A stretch of 64,000 bases of DNA, from assembly GCA_016714685.1 (NCBI GenBank), contig JADKCH010000035.1:8965-72964 (forward strand). The letters run 5' to 3'. Every line of letters starts with the position of its first letter. The first letter of the stretch is position 1. Positions 29,867 to 37,307 of the stretch are shown piece after piece. This DNA is from Candidatus Geothrix odensensis. Its GTDB lineage: Bacteria > Acidobacteriota > Holophagae > Holophagales > Holophagaceae. The notes below the pieces were generated by a model. That model was not told where the DNA came from and did not search any database. It was given only the letters and a program-made list of their open reading frames with translations. A program made the translations under genes and the position numbers.

Positions 29867-31291
29867 TTATCGCCCTTTTCCCGCAGAGGTCTTGGCGGTT
29901 GACTCCGAGCCGCCCCGAATCCGCCACACCCAGTCGCCCCGCCGGATGGCATCGTCGCCGCTGCCGGGCTGTCCTCCCTCATCCGTGCCATTCCAGCCCA
30001 GACTGTAGAGCACGTAGCCGCCTTCTGGGGTGCGCAGGTAGCGCAGGGGTTGTCCGCCAATCACATCCATCGGCAGGGGCACGCCGAGCTCCGCAAGCCG
30101 CTCCGGATAGCTGCCCTTGGCGCGATGGTGGCGCTCCAGGTCGCAGGCGATCCGAGCTTCCGTGTAGTCGGCCTGGAAGCGGGCGACCCGGATGTTCTGG
30201 GCGGCCAGTGCTGGCGCGGAGACCGACACCAAAAAAGCATAGGGATGGCGACTCGGCTTGAAGTGATCCTTCAAGGCCTCCTCCTGCCGACGAGGATCCA
30301 TGCGATGTGCGGCCAGATCGATGGGGCCAGACATTGTTTCCCTCAGGGCCCTGCTTCCGCGCGCCGCATTTTGCAGCAGCCATCCCCGCGGAACGAACAG
30401 CCAGCGGAAGCACAAGACGGCCTTGGAAGGCGAAGCGGAAGCATCCCCGAAGACACTGCGATACGGATCCAGGGACCAGAATGGTGCGTTCATGATTTGC
30501 GAAGAAAAGGATCGGATGAACGTCCCTTCTGCCCGCCAGGACCGGTCCATGGGAGCCAGAAAGTCGATCCGGGCCAGCGCCCCGTGGAGAGTATCGAGTT
30601 GAGCGCTGCTCCAAGCATGGGTTTCCAGCCCTTCCCAAATAGGCTGGAGCGCCATCCCGGCATAGGCCATGCGCAGGAGCTGGCATAGCAGGATGGGTTC
30701 CTTTTCGAAGTGTTGAACCAGGCGCAGTAGGGTACAGACATCCTCGAAGGCGGCCTCCGTGCGGCCATCTTTCAGGGCCACCAGGGCCCGGAGCTGCAGC
30801 AGGCGTCCTGCGGCCCGGAAACCCAGCAGGTTGGGGATGAGGGGGTCGGGGTATCGCGCGTAGTCGATGGCCAGCCGGCTGCCGGGCCGCTTGGAGGCCT
30901 GGACGATTTCGTCCAGGGAGTCCCTGTAGCCCTCCAATCCTTTCCTTAAGTCCAGGCCCGGAAAGATGGGTCGGTAAGCCTCAAGGTTGGTGCGCTGGCC
31001 TTCCCGCCAATCCGCCCCTATTTTGGCAGGCCAATGTTCGGGAAGCGTCATCAGGGGCGTGGTACCCGCGGCGGCCGCAGCGATGCGGGGAACCGATGCG
31101 AAATTCTCACCATCGGGAATCAAGGGCGGCGCGAAGCCGGCCAGCGTGGCTGGTTGGCCGGCCGCAAGATCTTCCTCCAGTAAGGCCTTCCAGGCACGGT
31201 TGCCCCGCCAGTTCTCCACCCAGTGGAACAGCACCAGGAGAACCAACAGGCCGGCGAACACCTTTGAGGTATGGCGGAGGAACGTTTTCAT
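29867..31291 (-). CDS. Membrane-anchored protein of unknown function, candidate target of the ECF sigma factor
   Basis: A 474-residue protein starting MKTFLRHTSKVFAGLLVLLVLFHW: one N-terminal membrane helix with the rest probably outside the cytoplasm. The middle (about 60-330) is mostly helical and unrecognised. The C-terminal 90 residues contain GSYPERLAELGVPLPMDVI, GQPLRYLRTPEGGYVLYSLG and NGTDEGGQPGSGDDA, which resemble the C-terminal pattern of type II secretion pseudopilin-like proteins (YP..L..L....D...G.pL.Y....GY.LYS.G.N..DDGG). GGAG lies six bases before the ATG. It is the third gene of the sigma/anti-sigma cassette and has its own copy of the shared promoter motif just upstream. 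Confidence 0.7.
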   Translation of the reverse strand: MKTFLRHTSKVFAGLLVLLVLFHWVENWRGNRAWKALLEEDLAAGQPATLAGFAPPLIPDGENFASVPRIAAAAAGTTPLMTLPEHWPAKIGADWREGQRTNLEAYRPIFPGLDLRKGLEGYRDSLDEIVQASKRPGSRLAIDYARYPDPLIPNLLGFRAAGRLLQLRALVALKDGRTEAAFEDVCTLLRLVQHFEKEPILLCQLLRMAYAGMALQPIWEGLETHAWSSAQLDTLHGALARIDFLAPMDRSWRAEGTFIRSFSSQIMNAPFWSLDPYRSVFGDASASPSKAVLCFRWLFVPRGWLLQNAARGSRALRETMSGPIDLAAHRMDPRRQEEALKDHFKPSRHPYAFLVSVSAPALAAQNIRVARFQADYTEARIACDLERHHRAKGSYPERLAELGVPLPMDVIGGQPLRYLRTPEGGYVLYSLGWNGTDEGGQPGSGDDAIRRGDWVWRIRGGSESTAKTSAGKGR

Positions 31292-31324
31292 GGGGGCTCC
31301 AGAAACCAACTTGCTACCCGTGAA

Positions 31325-31350
31325 TACCGGCCTGGCCAGGAAAGGTTACA
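31325..31350 (-). promoter_or_regulatory. ECF-type promoter TGTAAC-N17-GTA in front of the unknown membrane protein gene
   Basis: On the minus strand CTTGTAACCTTTC is followed by a 17-base gap (counted from TGTAAC) and GTATTC. The -35 part (31345-31350) contains the TAA stop codon of the anti-sigma gene, TG-TAA-C. The ATG of the target gene lies about 34 bases downstream of the -10 part. The same 13-base -35 block and the same 17-base spacing occur in front of the sigma gene (32652-32677). I read both as sites for the locally encoded ECF sigma factor. Confidence 0.65.
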
Positions 31351-32086
31351 AGGGAGGCTCGGCCAGCCGGGCTCGCACCCGACGGGCCACTTCGGGCGAG
31401 GTTCCAGGGGCGCTTGCCAAAGCTCTCAAGGCCTCCAGGGCCCGCTGTTCCCTCAGCCCGCCCAGCAGGTCTACCAGGGCCAGTTGGACCCGCGGCGAGG
31501 TCTGCTTCGGCAGGGAGGCGGCCAGCCGGTCCCGGACCTGCGGCCGCCTCCCATAGAGGTAAAGGGCGTCCACGGCAGCGAGCCGCACGGACTCGCTGGG
31601 GTCACGGTCCAGCAAGCCCAGCAGGGACTCAGAAACGGCCGGATCCTCAGAATCGCCCTGGGAGAGGAGCATGATTCCGGCCATGCGCAGGCTTGGGGTT
31701 CCATCCTGCATGAGGGCCACGTTCCGGTTTCCAATGGGACGCCCGTTGTCGGGCTCGCCACGCACCAGGTAACCCCCAAGAAAGCCGCCACCCACCAACA
31801 TCAACACCGCAGCCGCCTGGGTGAGCGGCCTCCAGAACCAGATGGGGCGGCTGGACCCGACTTCAGCCGCCTCCTCCAGCATCCAGAAGAAGCGCTCCCG
31901 AAGGGAAGAACTGGGTTGCTCCAGGGGCTGCCGGTCCAGCCGGGCGAGCAGGTCCAGGAACCCGGCGGTCTCCTCCTGGCAGGCAGGACAGCTCTCAAGG
32001 TGGATCTGGAGGCTCATCCGGTCCCCCTCGGCAAGGTCGCCGGCCAGGAGATTGGGAAGGTGCTTTTCCAGGTCGGCGCAGTTCAT
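31346..32086 (-). CDS. Zinc-finger anti-sigma factor with C-terminal HEAT-like repeats
   Basis: The N-terminus has the ZAS anti-sigma motif H-x3-C-x2-C (QIHLESCPACQEE, residues about 28-40) and an upstream Cys (MNCADLEKHL). A membrane helix follows (LTQAAAVLMLVGGGFLGGYLV, about residues 88-110). The outer part is built of HEAT-like repeats (SLLGLLDRDPSESVRLAAVDAL; SPRVQLALVDLLGGLREQRALEAL split in two), similar to MIM-sensor anti-sigma proteins. It should hold the sigma factor until a signal arrives. The start at 32086 overlaps the sigma stop (ATGA). Length is 246 residues. Confidence 0.85.
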   Translation of the reverse strand: MNCADLEKHLPNLLAGDLAEGDRMSLQIHLESCPACQEETAGFLDLLARLDRQPLEQPSSSLRERFFWMLEEAAEVGSSRPIWFWRPLTQAAAVLMLVGGGFLGGYLVRGEPDNGRPIGNRNVALMQDGTPSLRMAGIMLLSQGDSEDPAVSESLLGLLDRDPSESVRLAAVDALYLYGRRPQVRDRLAASLPKQTSPRVQLALVDLLGGLREQRALEALRALASAPGTSPEVARRVRARLAEPPL

Positions 32087-32628
32087 GGCATCCCTCCCTG
32101 CAGTTCCGCAAAAACAGTCTTCAACTCCTTCAGAGCCCGATGGACCTGCACCTTCAAGGCGCCGACGCTGCACGCCATGAGGCGGGCCAGATCCTGGTAG
32201 GCCAGCTCGGAATTCCGGGACAGCAGCAGCAGCTCGCGCTTGGCGGGATCAAGGCGGTTCATGGCCCGCCACAGATGAAGCGCCTCCTGGTCCCTCATCA
32301 CATGGACGTCCGCTCCGTCCTGCCCATCGGGGATGCCCTCCGGCAGCTCATCCAGCAGCTGATGGGGCCTCTGGGTCTGCAGGTGGTCATGATGGACGTT
32401 CCGGGCGATGCGCCACATCCAGGGCGCAAAAGGTGCTCCCGGACGGTAGCTGGCCCGGTAACGGAGAAGGCGGAGGAAAACCTCCTGCACCAGATCCTCG
32501 CTGGCCCCCCGGCGACCCGTGAGCCGCAGGAAGAAGTTGAAGAGATGCAGATGGTGGCGCTCGAAAATCACGGCCAGCCGCTCGACGCGGCCCGCCCGGA
32601 CCTGGGCCATGACCTCGGCATCCTCCAC
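32083..32628 (-). CDS. RNA polymerase ECF sigma factor
   Basis: An extracytoplasmic-function sigma factor of about 181 residues. Region 2 is visible as FNFFLRLTGRRGASEDLVQEVFLRLLRY and APFAPWMWRIARNVHHD, each a conserved block of the family, and region 4 as AKRELLLLSRNSELAYQDLAR and ACSVGALKVQVHRALKELK. I choose the GTG at 32628 because AGGGGGAG lies at the right distance; the ATG at 32610 is an alternative. Starts farther upstream would run through the promoter and into the PqqD gene. The stop overlaps the anti-sigma start. Confidence 0.9.
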   Translation of the reverse strand: MEDAEVMAQVRAGRVERLAVIFERHHLHLFNFFLRLTGRRGASEDLVQEVFLRLLRYRASYRPGAPFAPWMWRIARNVHHDHLQTQRPHQLLDELPEGIPDGQDGADVHVMRDQEALHLWRAMNRLDPAKRELLLLSRNSELAYQDLARLMACSVGALKVQVHRALKELKTVFAELQGGMP

Positions 32629-32651
32629 GGCAGACTCCCCCTCTCCCTTTC

Positions 32652-32677
32652 TACTGAGACTTGGCTGAAAGGTTACA
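32652..32677 (-). promoter_or_regulatory. ECF-type promoter TGTAAC-N17-GTA in front of the sigma gene
   Basis: On the minus strand CTTGTAACCTTTC (TGTAAC at 32677-32672) is followed, 17 bases later, by GTAGAA (GTA at 32654-32652). The start codon of the sigma gene is 24 bases further on. The motif type (AAC in the -35, GTA in the -10) is usual for ECF promoters, which suggests autoregulation. It matches the site at 31325-31350. Confidence 0.65.
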
Positions 32678-32695
32678 AGGCCCAGAGGGCGCCGA

Positions 32696-33055
32696 TCAGC
32701 CGCGCTTGGATGGATTGCGTCCATCCAGCAGTGTCAAGAACCGACCTCGGAACAGCTCCTGGATGAACAAGGCCGTCCTAAGGGTGGTGTCCGGCTCTCC
32801 TGGAAAGGTGAATGCCACCACATCGGCGACCTGGGCGACGCTGCGGTTCCCGTCGCAGGCCTGCCACACCGCCGTGCCCCGGGCATCCAGCTTCACCCTG
32901 TAGTTGGGTTTCTTCATCATGCGAAGCAGCCAGACCCAGCGCCTGGACAGGATCTTCGGGCGGATCAGGACCACGATGCCGCCCTCTCCGGGCTCACTGC
33001 TGAGTACCTGGAGGGGGATGGCGGCGAGGAATGCGTCATCAGGGAAAGTGTTCAT
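32696..33055 (-). CDS. PqqD-like (RRE-fold) protein
   Basis: A 119-residue protein with a C-terminal PqqD-type domain: VKLDARGTAVWQACDGNRSVAQV followed by TTLRTALFIQELFRGRFLTLL shows the pattern ld..g..vW...dG..tv..ia....fl..L...g.l. PqqD-like domains bind leader peptides and partner with radical-SAM enzymes in peptide modification, but no radical-SAM gene or precursor is visible nearby. The N-terminal half (PLQVLSSEPGEGGIVVLIRPKI) is unrecognised. I prefer the ATG at 33055 (MNTFPDDAF). It lies directly upstream of the sigma gene but is separated from it by the sigma promoter. Confidence 0.75.
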   Translation of the reverse strand: MNTFPDDAFLAAIPLQVLSSEPGEGGIVVLIRPKILSRRWVWLLRMMKKPNYRVKLDARGTAVWQACDGNRSVAQVADVVAFTFPGEPDTTLRTALFIQELFRGRFLTLLDGRNPSKRG

Positions 33056-33082
33056 GGATTGAGGTTCCAAGGGGTGGAGAAA

Positions 33083-33111
33083 GCCAAGGCCCGGCGTTGC
33101 CGGGCCTTGGC
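33083..33111 (-). terminator. Strong hairpin downstream of the OPT transporter gene
   Basis: A perfect 13-bp stem (GCCAAGGCCCGGC / GCCGGGCCTTGGC) with a 3-base loop. On the minus strand it is followed by TTTCTCC, so it can act as a factor-independent terminator for the OPT gene, whose stop is at 33158-33160, and insulate the PqqD gene that follows. Confidence 0.75.
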
Positions 33112-33157
33112 GCGAGAGTCCAGGGGCGTGCGCGCAGCGCGGAACCCCCGGCGGACA

Positions 33158-35269
33158 TTAGAAGTTCGCGCTGGGTGGCGCAGGCTCGTCGGCTTCACCG
33201 GCGTTGTCCAGGGGCACCTTCACCAGATAGACGGCGATGCCAGCCAGGATGGCCAGGCTGATGAAGAACATGCCGGGGTTGGGGAAGATCTTGTACTTCA
33301 CCTCGAAGAAGGCGAAGGAGGCGAAGACCAGGCCCACCAGGGCTTCACCGGCGATGAGGCCGGCGGCCAGCAGCACGCCATTGTTTTCCACGCGCACCTT
33401 CTGGGCCTCGTTCAGGTTCCGCTTGGCGCCGAACATCTCCACGGCGCCCTTGATGAGGCCGCCCAGGAAGATGGCGAAGGTGGTCTCCAGCGGCAGATAC
33501 ATGCCGACGGAGACGAGCATGGGACTCTTCACCTGCATGAGGATGAAGGCGAAGCCCATCATCATGCCCACGATGATGAGCGGCCAGGCCATCTTGCCCT
33601 CCACGATGCCGCGGCTCAGCAGGGCCATGAGGCCCGCCTGGGGGGCGGCCAGCTGCTTGGAGCCGAAGCCGGCGTCCAGGGAGAGGACGGCCTTCTTCTG
33701 GTCGGCGGGCAGCTGCTTCACCTGATCCAGAGTGTAGGTCTGGCCATCAGGGGCCGTGACGACCTGCACCTGCTGGGCGGTCAGCTCGGCGATGCGCTTG
33801 GTGCCCCTGGGCGGTGATGTCGCCTTCGTGGAGCACCACCAGGGGGATGAACAGCACGACGGAAGCCAGGGCTACGCCCAGCAGGTCGCCCATCTCCATG
33901 CGCCAGGGGTGCCGCCGAGGATGTGGCCGGCCTTGAGGTCCTGCAGCATCTCGCCGGCGACGGCGGCGCTCACGCAGACGATGGCGGCCACGCCGAGCAC
34001 GGCGGCGACGCCCTCCTTGCCCTTCACGCCCAGCAGCACCATCACCAGGGCGGTGAGCACCAGGGCGGTCAGCGTCAGGCCGGAGATGGGGTTGTTGCTG
34101 GAGCCCATGATGCCGACCAGGTAGCCGCTGATGGCCGCGAAGAAGAAGCCCAGGATGACCATCACCAGGGCCGCCACGAAGGAGACCATCATGCCCACGT
34201 TGAAGATCTGCCAGGTGATGAGGAAGGTCACGATGGCGGCGAAGGCCAGGCCGCCCAGCACGTAGGTGAAGGGCAGGTCCTTGTTGACCCGGTCCACCAC
34301 ATGGTCGCCGGCGGCGGCCTTCTTCACGTCGGAGACGGAGCGGGTGAGGCCCGTGGCCAGGCTCTTGCGCATCTTGAAGAGGGTGAAGCCGGCGCCCACG
34401 AGCATGCCGCCGATGGCGATGGGACGGACGATGAACTTCCAGACGCTGTAGGACAGGGCGATCCAGTCACCCTGGGGGGCGTCGGCGGGCAGGACGCCGG
34501 GGGCCAGGAAGTAGCTGATGATGGGCACCAGCAGGCCCCAGGCGATGATGCCGCCGGAGAAGTTCAGGCGCCGAGCTTGGGCCCGATGATGTAGCCCCAC
34601 GCCCATGTAGGCGGGGCTGATGCCGGGGAGCTGAGCAGCATGCCGCCCGCGACCTTGGCCTTCCAGGCACCGGCCAGGTTGATGGCCGAGGTCTTGAAGT
34701 GGACGAACTTCTCCCAGGCGCTGGCGAACAGGGAAAGCTGCACCAGGGTCTGCATGCCGGCACCGATGCCCATGGCGCCGAAGAGGAACTTGGTGCCGCT
34801 GCTTTCGCGGGCGCCGGCCTTGTGGATCTCGGCGGCGGCCACGCTCTCGGGTAGGGCAGTTCGGCATCTTCGACCATGACGCGGCGGAGCAGGGCCACGA
34901 ACATGATGCCGAGCACGCCGCCCGTGAACATGATCAGGAGCTGGTGACATAGTTGCCGGCAGTGAAGAACTTGGGCCAGATGCCGCTGATGACGAAGGCG
35001 GGGATCGTGAAGATGGCGCCGGCGGCCACGGACTCGCCGATGCTGCCCACGGTGCGGGCCATGTTCTCTTCGAGGATGGTGCCCTTCATCAGCTTGATGA
35101 GGGCCATGCCGATGACGGCCGCGGGGTAGGTGGCGGCGATGGTCATGCCGGCCTTCAGCCCCAGGTAGGCATTCGCAGAGCCGAGCACCACGGCCATGAC
35201 GAGGCCGATGAGCACCGCCCTCAGCGAGAACTCCCGCATGTTCTGGTCGGAGGGGACAAAGGGTTGCAT
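33158..35269 (-). CDS. OPT family oligopeptide transporter, frame-broken
   Basis: A polytopic membrane transporter; OPT members carry peptides or metal chelates. From the ATG at 35269 the N-terminus reads MREFSLRAVLIGLVMAVVLG, NAYLGLKAGMTIAATYPAAV, GMALIKLMKGTILEENMART and GAIFTIPAFVISGIWP, blocks typical of this family's bacterial branch. Later fragments include SPAYMGVGYIIGPK (near 34580-34620, in mixed frames), FSGGIIAWGLLVPIISYFL, DQVVDR-like loops and NPISGLTLTALVLTALVMVLLGVKG. The C-terminus AWPLIIVGMMMGFAFILMQVK and VGMYLPLETTFAIFLGGLIKG leads to the TAA at 33158. At least five frame changes lie between 33.8 and 34.95 kb. About 700 residues is the usual length. It is divergent from the patatin gene. 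Confidence 0.85.
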
Positions 35270-35331
35270 CGGTGCTCCTGAAAAGGCACGTTGGGAGAAG
35301 AACAACGAATGTAGCGGATAGTCCAATACCG

Positions 35332-35383
35332 AATCCCGCCTGGATTTGTCGCACCGCCCCCCTGCCCCACCCCTGGCGGGATT
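35332..35383. promoter_or_regulatory. Inverted repeat in the OPT-patatin divergent region
   Basis: AATCCCGCC (35332-35340) and GGCGGGATT (35375-35383) are perfect 9-base inverted copies with a 34-base C-rich spacer. They lie between the two divergent start codons, a place expected for operators or overlapping promoters. I cannot identify a regulator. Confidence 0.35.
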
Positions 35384-35423
35384 CCACCGGCGGGTGATGG
35401 CACCTGAACTCTGGAGGAACCCC

Positions 35424-36363
35424 ATGCGTTTGGTAAAGGCTCTGGCCCTGACGGGATTGGCCCTGTTATTTGCCTGTCAGACCACGCCACCAGCTGTCAT
35501 TCCACAGCCCCCATCCTCCAGGTGCCCCAGGTCCAGCGGGCCGCCGCCGAAGCCGAAGATCGCCCTCGTGCTTAGGGAGGCGCGGCGCGGGGTTTCGCCC
35601 ATGTCGGCGTCATCCGTGCGCTGGAACAGGAGAAGATCCCCATCGACATGGTGATCGGCACCAGTGTCGGCAGCCTCATTGGCGCGATCTACGCCTCCGA
35701 CGTCAACAGCTTCGACCTCGAGTGGACCGCCTTCCAGCTGGAGAAGGAGGACATCTTCGATTTCGGGGCTGAACGCCGTGACGGGCATGGGTTCGCGAAG
35801 GGCGACAAGCTCGAGGCCTGGGTGAAGGGGCACATCAAGACCGCGAACATCGAGCAGATGAAGATCCCCCTTCGCCGCCGTGGCCGCCGATCTCAACTGG
35901 GGCTACAAGGTCGTGCTGGACAAGGGCTCCGTGGCGCGCCATCCGGGCGAGCGCGGCGATCCCGGGCGTGTTCCAGCCGGTCCAGCACCAGGGCAAGATC
36001 CTGGTGGACGGCGGCGTGGTGGACAACATCCCCATCTCCGTGGCCAAGGCCAAGGGGGCGGACCTCGTGATCGCCGTGGACATCAGCAGCAACCTCGGCA
36101 ACCCGAACATCACCAACCTGCTGGGCGTCAGCCTCCAGGCCACCAACATCATGTTCGCCCTCAACGTCGAGCAGTCCAAGAAGGCGGCCGATGTCCTCAT
36201 CGCCCCCGCCGGCATCGGCGACGTGGGGATGCTCGACTTCACCCAGAAGAAGCGCTGCATGCAGGCGGGCATCGACGCCACCAAGGAATCCATGCCCAGG
36301 ATCCGCCAGGCCATCGACACCTGGGTCGCGGCCCGCACCCGCCCCGCGTCCACCACCCCCTGA
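35424..36363 (+). CDS. Patatin-like phospholipase, probable lipoprotein, frame-broken
   Basis: Patatins are acyl hydrolases with a Ser-Asp dyad. The N-terminus MRLVKALALTGLALLFACQTT is a lipoprotein signal with lipobox LLFAC. After KIALVL the glycine-rich oxyanion loop is scrambled by indels (about 35572-35600). The nucleophile motif GTSVGSLIGAIYAS (G-x-S-x-G) is at about 35656-35700. The catalytic Asp lies in LVDGGVVDNIPISVAKAKG near 36000-36060. The tail continues with DLVIAVDISSNLGNP and ends at the TGA 36361-36363. Frame breaks lie near 35515-35640, 35870 and 35955. GGAGGA lies before the ATG. The protein is likely attached to a membrane. Confidence 0.85.
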
Positions 36364-36381
36364 CCTCCGCACGGCTGCCCC

Positions 36382-37142
36382 ATGCCCCTTCTCACCAGCA
36401 AGGCCAATCCACGCTTCCGGGCGCTGCAGGCCCACCTGAAGGCAGGTGGTCTGCGGCGCGAGGCCACCCTGCTCCTGGGGGAGAAGCTCATCGAGGCCTG
36501 GGCCGAGGCCCGACAGACCACCGCCGGGAAGCGGCCTCCGACCAGCGCTTTGGCTGAGACTTGAGCAGACCGCCCTCATCCCCTGGAGATGGCGCTGGGG
36601 GTGAGACCCAGGTGCTGGGCGAGGCCCTCATGCGCGACCTGGCGGACGCGGGCAGTCCGCCAGACCACGCCCTGCTGATGGAACTCGGCCCCGAGCCCGC
36701 CGGGCCGCTGGCCGCTCGGGTCATCGGCGCCTGGGGCATCCAGGATCCCGGCAACCTGGGGGCCATCCTGCGCAGTGCCGCCGCCTTCGGCTTCCAGGAG
36801 GCCCTGCTGGGTCCCGGCTGCGCCGACCCCTTCCACCCCAAGGCCCTGCGGGGCAGCATGGGCGCCGTCTTTCTCCTGCCCCTGCGCCGAGTCGAGACGC
36901 TGGCCCCGGATGCCGGCCACTGGTTTGCCCTGGATGGCGGCCCAGGTTCCATCCCCATGGCCGAAGCCGACCTGTCCGAACCCCTGCGCCTCCTGGTGGG
37001 CAACGAGGGACATGGCTGGCAGGGTGTGGACTTGCCCGGAGGCGTCCAGCGCCTGGCCATCCCCATCCAGGGCGTAGAGAGCCTGAACGCGGCCGTGGCC
37101 GCGGGTATCGCCTGTTTTGAGACGGCGCGGAGGAATGCATGA
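36382..37142 (+). CDS. TrmH/SpoU family RNA 2'-O-methyltransferase, frame-broken
   Basis: A SPOUT enzyme that methylates ribose in rRNA or tRNA with S-adenosylmethionine. The N-terminal substrate-binding part reads MPLLTSKANPRFRALQAHLK and LLLGEKLIEAW. A break near 36500-36570 leads into the catalytic domain with the three SpoU motifs: GIQDPGNLGAILRSAAAFG (motif 1), LRLLVGNEGHGW (motif 2) and LAIPIQGVESLNAAVAAGI (motif 3). The TGA at 37140-37142 merges with the first unit of the heptad repeat. The precise RNA target is unknown. Confidence 0.88.
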
Positions 37143-37175
37143 GTCTGGAGTCTGGAGTCGGGAGTCCGGAGTCTG
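37141..37175. repeat. Five tandem GAGTCTG heptanucleotide units
   Basis: Units GAGTCTG, GAGTCTG, GAGTCGG, GAGTCCG, GAGTCTG follow one another without gaps. The array begins inside the stop codon of the SpoU gene. It belongs to the same repeat class as the inverted pair after murB. The 130 bases that follow, up to lnt at 37308, show no gene and no further unit except isolated GACTCCAG at about 37253. Confidence 0.9.
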
Positions 37176-37307
37176 GCCTCGCTGCAACCATCGACCGCCT
37201 CAACCCAGAACGGCCCAAAGGATGGGGCCCGGGCCGCCGCAAGAATCATCCGACTCCAGCTCCATCAGCACGCAGCGTGCCGATGCCTACGGCCAGGCTG
37301 AATCCAG

